A DNA stretch of 64,000 bases from JBKBKN01 sp046294625 (GCA_046294625.1 JBKBKN010000019.1:1-64000); one strand, 5' to 3'; positions 51,694 to 60,958 are shown, counted from the first letter of the stretch. Notes: generated from the sequence alone by a model not told the origin. Program-made: numbers and translations.

Positions 51694-52656
51694 ATGAGAA
51701 TTACCAAAGAAGAAATACAAAAAATCTATCATAAGCCACTACTCGAACTCATTTATGAAGCGGCTTCAATTCACAGACAATATCATGATAGCACTAAAGT
51801 GCAAGTAAGCTCGCTGGTGTCGATTAAAACAGGTGGCTGCCCTGAGGATTGCAGCTATTGTCCACAGGCTGCACGCTACCAAACCAATGTGAACACTCAT
51901 AAATTGATGGAAGTAGAAGAAGTAGTTAGTCTTGCACAAAATGCAAAAGCCGGAGGTGCTTCAAGACTTTGCATGGGGGCAGCATGGAGAGAAGTTCGAG
52001 ACAACAGAGATTTCGATAAGGTATTATCTATGGTTCGTGAAGTAAATGCGCTTGGCATGGAAGTTTGCTGCACGCTTGGTATGCTCAATGCCAATCAGGC
52101 TCAAAAACTTGCTGATGCCGGACTATATGCCTATAATCATAATATTGATACGTCAGAAGAGCATTATGGCAATATCATCTCAACCAGAAATTACGAAGAT
52201 CGTTTGAAAACTCTTGAGAATGTGCGTAGTGCCAACCTCACCGTATGCTCAGGCGGTATTGTAGGTTTAGGTGAGAAAGATCAGGACAGAATCGATATGT
52301 TGCATGTACTTGCCAATTTACCAACACCTCCAGAATCTGTTCCAATCAATGCTTTAGTGCCAGTGGAAGGCACACCACTGGAAAATAGCAAACCGGTGAG
52401 CACATGGGAAATGGTCAGAATGATAGCTACAACGAGAATCGTTATTCCCACCACCAAAGTTCGACTTTCGGCCGGTAGAGTGAATATGAGTCATGAAGCT
52501 CAGGCACTTTGTTTTTTGGCAGGAGCAAATTCTATTTTTGCCGGAGACAAACTCCTTACCACCCCTAACCCGGATTTTAATGAGGACAAGTATCTTTTCG
52601 ATTTGCTTGGTCTAAAACCGTCCGAAGCTTTTGAAGATAAAAAGGTCACTGCTTGA
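51694..52656 (+). CDS. bioB: Biotin synthase
   Basis: Radical-SAM enzyme that inserts sulfur into dethiobiotin. 320 residues. The radical-SAM cluster is Cys49, Cys53 and Cys56 (GGCPEDCSYCPQ). Other markers are CMGAAWRE, YNHNIDTSEEHY and the C-terminal AGRVNMSHEAQALCFLAGANSIFAGDKLLTT, which carries the [2Fe-2S]-binding Arg. It stands alone; no bioA, bioD or bioF is in the window. It could supply biotin to the AccC-type enzyme at 27235. Confidence 0.96.
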   Translation: MRITKEEIQKIYHKPLLELIYEAASIHRQYHDSTKVQVSSLVSIKTGGCPEDCSYCPQAARYQTNVNTHKLMEVEEVVSLAQNAKAGGASRLCMGAAWREVRDNRDFDKVLSMVREVNALGMEVCCTLGMLNANQAQKLADAGLYAYNHNIDTSEEHYGNIISTRNYEDRLKTLENVRSANLTVCSGGIVGLGEKDQDRIDMLHVLANLPTPPESVPINALVPVEGTPLENSKPVSTWEMVRMIATTRIVIPTTKVRLSAGRVNMSHEAQALCFLAGANSIFAGDKLLTTPNPDFNEDKYLFDLLGLKPSEAFEDKKVTA

Positions 52657-52767
52657 TCGTATTTTTTATATTTCGATCGCATTGAATGCTTTGCGAAGAG
52701 TATTTAATGTACGTTAAATTTTTAACCTGCTTGGGTTAGATCACCTATTTTTTATTATTGTTGCGAA

Positions 52768-53274
52768 ATGGATGAAAGTCAGGAAAAACATATTTGTTTT
52801 CTGAGGCATGCCAAATCGAGCTGGAAATACCCTGATTTGCATGACTATGACCGTCCATTGAACGACCGTGGACTCGAAGATGCGCCACTAATGGGTAAAA
52901 AACTCAAAAAACTGGGTTACCATCCTGACCTTATCATTAGCAGCCCGGCAAACAGAGCGATTTCAACCGCACGAATAGTTTGTGAAAAACTGGATTATCA
53001 ACTGCATAAACTCAAACTAGATGAAAAAATTTATCTGGCTTCAGCATGGCAACTCATTGATATGATTAAACAACTCGACCATAAATTGAGTCGTGTGATG
53101 TTCATAGGGCATGAGCCTGCATTTTCTCAGACTATTCGAATTTTATGTGACATCAATATTGAAAAATTTCCAACCTGTTCAGCAATGAATATTGGATTAA
53201 ATGTTTCAAACTGGGCGCAGCTAAAAGAGCAGCAAGGCCGGATTTTATTTTTTGAATATCCAAAGAAAAAATAA
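52768..53274 (+). CDS. SixA-like histidine phosphatase
   Basis: A 168-residue soluble protein of the histidine phosphatase superfamily. The catalytic RHAKSSW (Arg13, His14) and the second motif MFIGHEPAFSQTI (His) are present; RPLNDRGLEDAPLMG is typical of SixA-type members. In E. coli SixA acts on phosphohistidine of a signalling protein; here the partner is unknown. It lies 8 bp upstream of ppk1, a pairing seen in Bacteroidota, which suggests a link to phosphate or polyphosphate metabolism. Confidence 0.85.
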   Translation: MDESQEKHICFLRHAKSSWKYPDLHDYDRPLNDRGLEDAPLMGKKLKKLGYHPDLIISSPANRAISTARIVCEKLDYQLHKLKLDEKIYLASAWQLIDMIKQLDHKLSRVMFIGHEPAFSQTIRILCDINIEKFPTCSAMNIGLNVSNWAQLKEQQGRILFFEYPKKK

Positions 53275-53282
53275 CTTAATCT

Positions 53283-55400
53283 ATGTCACAGCGGTATTTC
53301 AATAGGGATTTGAGCTGGCTCTCTTTCAATTATAGAGTGCTTCAGGAAGCAAAGGACTTGCGGGTTCCGCTATATGAACGCATGAAATTCCTTGCAATCT
53401 TTTCTTCAAACTTAGATGAATTTTACCGAATCAGAGTTGCTGAATGGAAAAGACTTGAAAAGCTTACCAAAAAAACAAAGAAAGAACTAAAGGAAGATCC
53501 CGCTGTTGTTTTGAAAAAAATCAACAAAACTGTCCTAAAATATCAGGAAGAGTTTCAAACAATTTTTTGGGGGCAAATTGTCAAAGAGCTTGAAGCCAAC
53601 AATGTGTACATTGTTAACGAAAAAATGCTCGACGATGAACAAGAGAAATTTGCAATAAACTTTTTTAAGGAGAAAGTAGGACCAATTATCAAGCCTATCT
53701 TTTTGCAAAACAAAAAGAATCCACCGGTACTTGATGATCACTCTATATACCTTGCTGTGAAGCTTTGTGACTTTGACCGACCGGGTCCTAGAGTATTTGA
53801 ATATGCGGTGGTGGAAATTCCATCAAAAAGGCTGAGTCGTTTTTTAGTGCTCCCCGAAAAGGAAGGCCAAAAATTTGTCATGTTTCTTGGAGACGTTATC
53901 AGACTCAATATGCAGGAGCTCTTCCCGGAGTATGAATTGATAGAATGCTACAGTATCAAACTTACCCGCGACGCTGAGTTGGTGCTTGAAGATGAATTCT
54001 CCGGAAGCTTGCTCAAAAAAATCAAAAAGAGCCTTAACAACAGAGAAAAAGGTCTACCAACGAGATTGTCATATGACAAAAGTATGCCAACCGACTTTTT
54101 GCGCTATCTCCGAAAAGCATTTGGTATCGGTCGACTTGATATGCTTCCCGGCGGAAGATACCACAACTTTTCTGACTTATTTACTTTCCCAAAACTCATC
54201 AAAGGAAATATTTACTACGATAGTCTGCCAAGCATACGAATAAAGTCATTGGATGAAGCTCAATCCATTTTCGATGCCATCAGAAAAAAAGATTACCTGT
54301 TGCATTTCCCATACATGAGCTACGATTATGTCATCCGATTTTTGGAAGAAGCAGCAACAGACGAAAATATCAAAAGCATTAAAATAACCCTTTATCGTGT
54401 TGCCAACAACTCAAAAGTGGTGTCTGCATTAATCAAAGCCGCAAGAAATGGTAAAAAAGTATTGGCATTTATAGAACTAAAAGCCCGATTCGACGAAGAA
54501 AGCAATATCGAAAACGCAAAAGCGCTCGAAGAAGCCGGTGTAACTGTGCTATACAGCTTCCCTATTCTAAAGGTACATGCAAAAATGATTCTGGTAGAAA
54601 GGGTAAACGGGGAAAAACTAGAGCGTTACACTTATTTAAGTACCGGGAATTTCAATGAATCAACGTCAAAGTTATATGTAGATTCCTCACTGTTTACAAA
54701 CCACAAATATATGTGTCGTGAAGTTGCTTCGGTGTTTGATATTTTGGCAGATACCCGCATCAAAAGAGAGTTTTCTCACCTACTTGTGGCACCTGACCAC
54801 ATGCGCCACGACCTTTATACATTGATTGATCGAGAGATCAAAAACTCCTTGAAAGGCAAAAATGCATGGATGATTTTGAAAATGAACAGCCTGCAAGATC
54901 CACAAATCATCGAAAAGCTCTATGAGGCCAGCTGCGAAGGGGTTAAAATTAGCCTGATCGTAAGAGGTATTTGCTGTTTAGTACCCGGAGTAAAAGACCA
55001 GAGCGAGAACATACGTGTAATTAGTATTGTAGACAGATTGCTGGAGCATTCTAGAGTTTTCATTTTTTGCAATGATGGCGATACGAGAGTGTTTCTCTCA
55101 TCGGCTGATTGGATGACAAGAAACTTAAGCAGACGATTCGAAGTGGGTTTTCCTATTTATGATGAATCATTGAAACAGGAAGTGATCGATATCATTGATT
55201 TGCAACTTCGCGACAATACAAAAGCAAGAATAATCAATAAAATTCAAAACAACGCTTACCGAAAAAGTACTGCGCGTAAAAGAATTAGAGCACAAATTGA
55301 TATCCATAAGTATCTCAAAGACAAGTATAAATTAATTGAAGATAAGCAGGCTGCTGAGTTTTTCATCCCTGAGATTGTGAACCCGACAAGTTTTAGTTAA
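53283..55400 (+). CDS. ppk1: Polyphosphate kinase 1
   Basis: Makes inorganic polyphosphate from ATP, reversibly. 705 residues. Order: N-terminal helical domain starting YFNRDLSWLSFNYRVLQEA, the head domain, then two phospholipase-D-like catalytic domains. The phosphoacceptor His is in PILKVHAKMILVER and the second His is near HSRVFIFCNDGDTRVFLSSADWM. ARFDEESNIENAKALEEAG is also typical. It is coupled to the SixA-like gene upstream. Confidence 0.96.
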   Translation: MSQRYFNRDLSWLSFNYRVLQEAKDLRVPLYERMKFLAIFSSNLDEFYRIRVAEWKRLEKLTKKTKKELKEDPAVVLKKINKTVLKYQEEFQTIFWGQIVKELEANNVYIVNEKMLDDEQEKFAINFFKEKVGPIIKPIFLQNKKNPPVLDDHSIYLAVKLCDFDRPGPRVFEYAVVEIPSKRLSRFLVLPEKEGQKFVMFLGDVIRLNMQELFPEYELIECYSIKLTRDAELVLEDEFSGSLLKKIKKSLNNREKGLPTRLSYDKSMPTDFLRYLRKAFGIGRLDMLPGGRYHNFSDLFTFPKLIKGNIYYDSLPSIRIKSLDEAQSIFDAIRKKDYLLHFPYMSYDYVIRFLEEAATDENIKSIKITLYRVANNSKVVSALIKAARNGKKVLAFIELKARFDEESNIENAKALEEAGVTVLYSFPILKVHAKMILVERVNGEKLERYTYLSTGNFNESTSKLYVDSSLFTNHKYMCREVASVFDILADTRIKREFSHLLVAPDHMRHDLYTLIDREIKNSLKGKNAWMILKMNSLQDPQIIEKLYEASCEGVKISLIVRGICCLVPGVKDQSENIRVISIVDRLLEHSRVFIFCNDGDTRVFLSSADWMTRNLSRRFEVGFPIYDESLKQEVIDIIDLQLRDNTKARIINKIQNNAYRKSTARKRIRAQIDIHKYLKDKYKLIEDKQAAEFFIPEIVNPTSFS

Positions 55401-55529
55401 TTCGTTATTGCTGATAATCACTATCGCTTAGCATTCAAGCGAAATAGTTGTTTAATTCCTGCAAATTCATCAACATCGAAAAATTGATAAATCGAATCAA
55501 ACCACCTGCGAAAATCCGCATTTCAGATG

Positions 55530-55537
55530 TAACTTTG
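55530..55537 (+). promoter_or_regulatory. Predicted -7 element before the DUF922 gene
   Basis: TAACTTTG matches TAnnTTTG and ends 7 nt before the ATG at 55545, so the transcript would have almost no leader. Confidence 0.45.
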
Positions 55538-55544
55538 TAACACC

Positions 55545-56141
55545 ATGTGGTCAAGGCTTTTCCTGTTATTTATTCTAAGTGCAACTTCTCCCGCATTGCT
55601 AAGTCCATCAAGACTTGCAATGCAATTCGAAAAGCCTGCAGATAATAATCTCCCCGATACCATCTACTGGTCACCGGACATCCGCTTGCATTGGGTTGAT
55701 TTTCGCGGAGATATTAACCATAACTCACCCTATTCCGCTTACACCAGCACCATCATTTCCTTAAAGTACTCTTTTCGAATACAAGACAAGAAAGTAATTC
55801 CTGATTTTCAGGTTCATGCGATGTTCAACTGCAATAAATCATGGGCAAGAAAAGATTTGCCGGATCGGCTCACGGATGACCTTCTGCAGCACGAACAGTT
55901 ACATTTCGATCTGGCAGAACTTGTGGCCCGAAAACTAAAAAAAGCGTTGCTCGAACAAGATTACACCCAAAAAAATTATGAGTTTAAAATTAGCGCCATT
56001 CGAAAACGAATCATTACAGACGGTGACCGAATGCAGGAACGCTATGATATAGAGACGGGTCACGGAAGCAATAAGAAAGAGCAGCAGCTATGGATTGCTA
56101 AAGTGGAATCTGAACTTAATCGATACAGCAAATGGAGGTAA
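55545..56141 (+). CDS. DUF922-type exported protein with HExxH-like motif
   Basis: A 198-residue protein with an N-terminal hydrophobic signal (~1-22) and a compact domain. The motif HEQLHFDLAELVARKL (His116, Glu117, His120) has the form of a zincin active-site helix. This matches the DUF922 family, which is predicted but not shown to be metalloprotease-like. A basic C-terminal helix ends NRYSKWR. The next ORF, a 48-residue membrane peptide, begins 10 bp before this gene's end, so translation is coupled through to the symporter gene. Confidence 0.78.
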   Translation: MWSRLFLLFILSATSPALLSPSRLAMQFEKPADNNLPDTIYWSPDIRLHWVDFRGDINHNSPYSAYTSTIISLKYSFRIQDKKVIPDFQVHAMFNCNKSWARKDLPDRLTDDLLQHEQLHFDLAELVARKLKKALLEQDYTQKNYEFKISAIRKRIITDGDRMQERYDIETGHGSNKKEQQLWIAKVESELNRYSKWR

Positions 56142-56278
56142 GCGAACAAAATACAAATTCGGGTCAGGAAGAAAGACCTCCTATACTTAAAACCTGGAAA
56201 AACCTTTATCTATTTGTGTTTTTCAGCTTGCTTTTTTATATCCTATCATTTTACATAATTACAAATTACCTTTCATGA
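56132..56278 (+). CDS. 48-residue single-TM peptide coupled to a Na+-solute symporter
   Basis: A small open frame not large enough for routine gene callers. The ATG at 56132 overlaps the last 10 bp of the DUF922 gene, and its TGA (56276-56278) overlaps the symporter ATG as ATGA (56275-56278). The peptide is polar at the N-terminus (residues 1-22, with QEERPPILKTW) and has one transmembrane segment (~25-44, YLFVFFSLLFYILSFYIITN). The double overlap and the strong helix argue that it is translated. It could be a small accessory subunit of the symporter, as DUF485/DUF4212-type partners are for some SSS transporters, but no sequence relation to those was established. Confidence 0.75.
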   Translation: MEVSEQNTNSGQEERPPILKTWKNLYLFVFFSLLFYILSFYIITNYLS

Positions 56279-57975
56279 GCATTGCTGACTGGATCGTTCT
56301 CATTATCACGCTCACAGCCATTGCCATTTATGGAATGTGGAAAAGCCGCGACAGTAGCAAAAATGTGAATGCCTATTTACTTGCCGGCAAAAACATGCCC
56401 TGGCACACGGTGGCTTTTTCTATCATGGCAACACAAGCCAGTGCTATCACTTTTTTATCTGCTCCCGGCTTGGCTTATGAAAGTGGATTGAGTTTTGTTC
56501 AATTTTATTTCGGCATGCCGCTAGCCATGATTTTTATTGCAGCATTTATTGTTCCGATTTACCACAGGCTTAATGTATATACTGCATATGAATTTCTGGA
56601 ATCAAGATTTGATATTCGGGTTAGAAGCCTTGCCGCCCTGCTTTTTCTCATTCAGCGGGGGCTTGCTGCAGGAATCACCATTTATGCACCAGCTATTATC
56701 CTTTCAAGTTTGCTGGGCTGGAATATCTACATCACCAATCTCGCGATAGGGCTATTTGTGATTGTCTATACCGTGACCGGTGGCAGCAAAGCCGTTAGCT
56801 ACACACAGCTTTGGCAAATGACTGTAATATTATCCGGAATGTTCATTGCCGGATTCATGGTTGTGAAACTAATGCCTGATGATTTTAGCTTTTCGGATGC
56901 GGTACGCATTGCAGGAAAATTAGGAAAAATGAATGCCGTAAATTATGAGTTTGATCTTCAAAACCGCTATACTATTTGGTCTGGTTTATTGGGAGGCTTC
57001 TTCTTATCTCTTTCCTATTTTGGCACCGATCAATCGCAGGTAGCAAGGTATCTTACGGCTAAATCAACTGTGCAAAGTCGATTAGGCTTACTTTTTAATG
57101 GGGTAATCAAAATCCCGATGCAATTTCTAATTCTTTTTATCGGTTCTCTTCTCTTCGTGTTTTACCAGTTTTGCACCCCACCGGTATTTTTCAACAAGAA
57201 TGAATTGATAAGACTTGAGCAGAGCGAATTTAAAAATGAACTTGCCGACTTGAATGAAAGACATCAGGCACTTTACGATAACCGTAAAGAAAAAATACTA
57301 TCGCTTCGTGATGCCATTAAAAATGAACAGCACGCTGAAACAGAATTATTGCTTTCAGAAATAAATCAGAAACTGCATGAAGAAAAGCTGATTAGAAAAG
57401 ATCTGAAAGAGCTGATGGTTACCAATAGCACTCTTGCCGAGACAAATGATACGAATTATATCTTTCTTGATTTTGTTACTAATTATCTTCCTGTTGGTTT
57501 GATCGGGCTATTGATTGCAGTAATTCTGGCGGCAGCAATGTCTTCCACTTCATCTGAATTAAATGCATTGGCAAGCACTTCGGTGATTGATATTTACAAA
57601 CGAAGTATCAAAAAAGACGAAACAGACCAACATTATCTTAAGGCTTCAAAAAAGGGGACCTTCCTATGGGGAATTTATGCAATAGGCGTATCTATTCTTG
57701 CAAGTAAACTAGGAAGCCTGATTGAAGCCGTAAACATTCTGGGCTCATTGTTTTACGGAACTATTTTGGGCATTTTCCTCACTGCATTTTTTATTAAACA
57801 CGTGAAAAGTACTGCCGTTTTGATTGCTGCAGCGATTGCACAAAGCACTGTGGTAGTGCTCTATTTCTGCAGCGATATTGGTTACCTATGGTTCAATCTT
57901 ATCGCTTGTGCCATCGTGATGATGGGAGCTCTTATTTTGGAAAAGAGTAAGAAAAAGTTTGCAAATCGTATTTAA
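56275..57975 (+). CDS. Sodium:solute symporter (SSS family)
   Basis: A 566-residue inner-membrane transporter of the LeuT-like SSS family. N-terminal helix IADWIVLIITLTAIAIYGMW, YLLAGKNMPWHTVAFSIMATQASAITFLSAPG (Na+-site region), then about 12-13 helices. A hydrophilic segment of ~90 residues (305-395) rich in Lys, Glu and Leu interrupts the bundle between two helices and looks coiled-coil. The substrate is unknown (sugar, amino acid or carboxylate). Upstream 48-residue peptide is translationally coupled. No downstream gene on this strand. Confidence 0.88.
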   Translation: MSIADWIVLIITLTAIAIYGMWKSRDSSKNVNAYLLAGKNMPWHTVAFSIMATQASAITFLSAPGLAYESGLSFVQFYFGMPLAMIFIAAFIVPIYHRLNVYTAYEFLESRFDIRVRSLAALLFLIQRGLAAGITIYAPAIILSSLLGWNIYITNLAIGLFVIVYTVTGGSKAVSYTQLWQMTVILSGMFIAGFMVVKLMPDDFSFSDAVRIAGKLGKMNAVNYEFDLQNRYTIWSGLLGGFFLSLSYFGTDQSQVARYLTAKSTVQSRLGLLFNGVIKIPMQFLILFIGSLLFVFYQFCTPPVFFNKNELIRLEQSEFKNELADLNERHQALYDNRKEKILSLRDAIKNEQHAETELLLSEINQKLHEEKLIRKDLKELMVTNSTLAETNDTNYIFLDFVTNYLPVGLIGLLIAVILAAAMSSTSSELNALASTSVIDIYKRSIKKDETDQHYLKASKKGTFLWGIYAIGVSILASKLGSLIEAVNILGSLFYGTILGIFLTAFFIKHVKSTAVLIAAAIAQSTVVVLYFCSDIGYLWFNLIACAIVMMGALILEKSKKKFANRI

Positions 57976-58058
57976 ACCAGGGATATGCAATCTGCATTAA
58001 TTCACCGCAAGATTGCGTTAACATCACGAGTCTGAGCTGCACCTTCTCAAACAATGAG

Positions 58059-58775
58059 CTAGAAGTTTCTAGTTTTACCTTTACTCTTTTGTGGGTCTTC
58101 GTGAAAGAAGTATCGAAAATCAATTGTAAGATAGGTGCCGCGCAGTTGGGTACGAAAAATGGCATCACTTTGATTTCTCACATAATCAATAGCCGATAAA
58201 TAAATCGCCGAAAAAGGTCTGTTAAGTGAAGCTCCAATGTAAAAATAGCCAGACTGATAAGTCCTGTATTCAAAGCCTATATTGGCCAAAAGGCTGGGAT
58301 TAAAAATGTTGTACCTACCGGAATAATGGGCATAGTCTAAATTGAATGTCTGCACATCTGATGGAAACATATTTAGACATAAGCCAAGAGATGTGTTCAT
58401 AAACATTCTTTCCCCAAGCTGGATAAATACCAGCGTACTAAAAGGAATTTCATAGCCTACTATTCGAAATTGATCACGAATTGAAAAATCGCGATCCTGA
58501 ATATCAATTTTAAAGTTTCTTCGAACGAAATTAATCCCGGTTTCAAAGGAGATTCGTTGAGAGTAACCTCGGCGAATCATCATTCCTCCACTGTAACCTC
58601 CCACAGGGGTTAGCTTAAAATCTACTCCACTTTCGGTGCCGGAAACCGGACCTGTGCCAAAAAAACCTGCCGAAAAAAATGGTTTAAACTGAATGCCAAA
58701 TGTTGTCACACGCTCCTGCGCTTTAACTATGTTCGCGAGTGGGAAACATAATACGATGATGATTACTATGCGCAT
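58059..58775 (-). CDS. Predicted outer-membrane beta-barrel protein
   Basis: A 238-residue protein with a signal peptide (ends ANIVKAQ, residue ~19-20) and a barrel-like mature part of repeated aromatic, alternating strands (GYSGGMMIRRGYSQRISFETGINF, then IGASLNRPFSAIY and LTIDFRYFFHEDP). I cannot assign a family. It is 4 bp downstream of waaA on the same strand. The ATG at 58775 is preferred; an in-frame ATG at 58790 would overlap waaA by 11 bp and add 5 residues. Confidence 0.72.
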   Translation of the reverse strand: MRIVIIIVLCFPLANIVKAQERVTTFGIQFKPFFSAGFFGTGPVSGTESGVDFKLTPVGGYSGGMMIRRGYSQRISFETGINFVRRNFKIDIQDRDFSIRDQFRIVGYEIPFSTLVFIQLGERMFMNTSLGLCLNMFPSDVQTFNLDYAHYSGRYNIFNPSLLANIGFEYRTYQSGYFYIGASLNRPFSAIYLSAIDYVRNQSDAIFRTQLRGTYLTIDFRYFFHEDPQKSKGKTRNF

Positions 58776-58779
58776 GTAG

Positions 58780-60030
58780 TTAGCTATCATGAAGCAGCCT
58801 TGAAATGTCTTCAAATATTTTGGCAGTGGCGCCTTGATTATCTCTTACAAATTTACCACAAATTAGCCCCTGTTCGTTTCTTAAATTTTCATCATTCAAC
58901 AATCGATTTAAAATAGAACGAAGCTCATCAGCATTATTCACTACATTTAATCCCCCTTCATCCTTCAATCGTACGGCTTCACTAAACTTTGTGTAATTAG
59001 GGCCTATCACTACAGGAATGTAATAAACAGCTGCTTCCAGCACATTATGTATGCCGGAACCAAAACCCCCACCGACATAGGCCAGTGAAGCATAAGCATA
59101 AATAGAAGAAAGCAATCCGATAGAGTCAATCAAAAGGATTTGTGCTGAAGTTTTCGCATTTAGCGCACCATCTGTCCATTTTACAGTTTTTAAATTAGGA
59201 TAAATTTTGCTTTTCGACAAAAAGGCTTCACTGTGAATTTGATGCTGAGCCACAATCAAACAGACTTGCTCACTTTGAGCATTAATCCAAGCGATGAGCA
59301 TTTCATCATCAACAGGCCAGGTGCTTCCGGCCACTAAACAAAGTCTGCCTCCTATCCACTCCCTTATCCCTGTTATTTCTGTTCTGCTTTTTGCTATTGC
59401 CACCACTCTATCGAAACGCGTATCGCCGGAAAGTTTGTAATTATGTATGCCTTTCGTTTTCAATATTTCTGCAGAAGCCTGATTTTGAACATGAACGACT
59501 TGTGCATTAAATATGAGCTTCGATGCCCATTTCCCATACCACTTGAAAAAAAACTGATCTTCTCTGAAAATGGCGGAAATAAACATGTAATTAATTTTTC
59601 TCTTGTTGAGCTGATAAAGTAAGTTAAACCAAAAATCATACTTTACAAATAGGACTAACTCAAGAGCAACGAGCTCGCAAAAAACATTTGCATTATGCGC
59701 GGTGTCTAATGGCAGATAAAACTTAAGATCAACAATCTCTTTGTTTTTCATGTTCACGAAGCCGGAAGGAGAAAAAAAAGTAAGCAATATAAAATGATTC
59801 GGAAATTGCTTGCGAATTTGTTCCAGCACAGGTCTCCCCTGCTCATACTCCCCCAATGATGCCACATGCATCCAAATAATCCTCTTACCGGCAGGCAGTG
59901 CCTTGCTTAATCTTTTTGCCCAATTTCTGCGCCCCTTTATCCATAATGTTGCCTTCTTATTAAAAGGTGTCAGAATAAAAATAATGAACCCATATAGATG
60001 AATGGCTATGTTGTAAAGAAATCGGGCCAT
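58780..60030 (-). CDS. waaA: 3-deoxy-D-manno-octulosonic acid transferase
   Basis: Transfers Kdo to lipid A at the inner membrane, an essential step of LPS assembly. 416 residues. N-terminal membrane anchor (LYNIAIHLYGFIIFILTPF), IWMHVASLGEYEQGRPVLE, STWPVDDEMLIAW, and a C-terminal donor site with YVGGGFGSGIHNVLEAA. The ATG overlaps the stop of the preceding OM gene (TAATG at 60028-60032). It is the middle gene of a three-gene unit flanked by two different outer-membrane proteins. Confidence 0.94.
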   Translation of the reverse strand: MARFLYNIAIHLYGFIIFILTPFNKKATLWIKGRRNWAKRLSKALPAGKRIIWMHVASLGEYEQGRPVLEQIRKQFPNHFILLTFFSPSGFVNMKNKEIVDLKFYLPLDTAHNANVFCELVALELVLFVKYDFWFNLLYQLNKRKINYMFISAIFREDQFFFKWYGKWASKLIFNAQVVHVQNQASAEILKTKGIHNYKLSGDTRFDRVVAIAKSRTEITGIREWIGGRLCLVAGSTWPVDDEMLIAWINAQSEQVCLIVAQHQIHSEAFLSKSKIYPNLKTVKWTDGALNAKTSAQILLIDSIGLLSSIYAYASLAYVGGGFGSGIHNVLEAAVYYIPVVIGPNYTKFSEAVRLKDEGGLNVVNNADELRSILNRLLNDENLRNEQGLICGKFVRDNQGATAKIFEDISRLLHDS

Positions 60031-60812
60031 TAGAAGAAATAAAAGTCAGGAGGCAATTTTTTGTACAAAGGAATGACCCATCCAAATCGAAAACTCAACA
60101 TTTGATCAAGTCTCTGCCCTGTTTCGGGCGCCATTAAGTCGAATTGATAAGAGCGCCTGCCTTCTGTGATGGCGTGGTTAAATTCCAATCCAAAATAATA
60201 ATTCCATAAGTTTCTGTTGCTTAAATGAAAGAATCCTATAAACTGTTGCAAATTCAATCCATTGGCTAAACGATCATACCCTTTGCGATATTCAGGAGTA
60301 AGCTGTGGAAGCTCATTTCGCTCAAATTCAAATCTCACTTTATGCTGCAATAGACCTGCACCGGTATGCAACATAATACCTGAGTTTTTATTCGGGCCAA
60401 ATACCGGAAAAATCTTGCCGATTCGTCCATTGAAAAGCCAACCACGCATCATCATGCGAACATCGTAGAGTGTGCCATCATTGCCAATGATAAAAGCATC
60501 GCCGGTGTAAAGTCCGTCTAGCATATTGCTTTCCTTCACATTGGAACCGGTAATGAAGCCTGCATCAAGGCCCCATATATAATTTTTCTTTGTCTTTCGG
60601 CTAAAGGAGGCTCCTAAAGAAAAAGAGTTACCAAAGCGCTTTGATAGGTCTGCCATGCTCAAATTATATGTAGCATGCATTTTTATCATCGACAAACCCA
60701 TAATGCTGTCTTTCAGGTCCTTTTTAGCCTGTGCTTTTAGTCTACTGTCTGAAAAGATCAGTAGGAAGAAAGCTCCAACAATGGGTATTATGAATTTCTT
60801 TTTCAAAGACAT
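60030..60812 (-). CDS. Predicted outer-membrane protein upstream of waaA
   Basis: A 260-residue protein: signal peptide (ends SRLKAQ), then strand-like segments (ATYNLSMADLSKRFGNSFSLG; NYIWGLDAGFIT) with a C-terminus DFYFF of the barrel type. No family recognised. The ATG at 60812 is chosen: the earlier in-frame ATG at 60833 lies upstream of the predicted -7 element TAATTTTG (60821-60828). Its stop overlaps the waaA start, so the two are co-translated. Confidence 0.72.
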   Translation of the reverse strand: MSLKKKFIIPIVGAFFLLIFSDSRLKAQAKKDLKDSIMGLSMIKMHATYNLSMADLSKRFGNSFSLGASFSRKTKKNYIWGLDAGFITGSNVKESNMLDGLYTGDAFIIGNDGTLYDVRMMMRGWLFNGRIGKIFPVFGPNKNSGIMLHTGAGLLQHKVRFEFERNELPQLTPEYRKGYDRLANGLNLQQFIGFFHLSNRNLWNYYFGLEFNHAITEGRRSYQFDLMAPETGQRLDQMLSFRFGWVIPLYKKLPPDFYFF

Positions 60813-60820
60813 ATTATTGG

Positions 60821-60828
60821 CAAAATTA
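60821..60828 (-). promoter_or_regulatory. Predicted -7 element of the OM/waaA/OM operon
   Basis: The minus strand reads TAATTTTG, 8 nt upstream of the ATG at 60812, implying a very short leader. Confidence 0.5.
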
Positions 60829-60958
60829 ATCATGATAAGGGTCTTTTCGGCGAGTCATGCATTAAATTGTACTCAATACTCGTGGAAAATTGACTGCAGC
60901 AATGCATTTATGTCTGACCTAGAGCAAATCAGCAATGCTTTTTGGTCTATCTAGAAGT

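Noticed and set aside
57987..58016. 7-bp inverted repeat (GCAATCT/AGATTGC) between the symporter and the OM gene as a terminator
   Set aside because: Loop of 16 nt and no U-run on either strand; weaker than random expectation in such AT-rich DNA.
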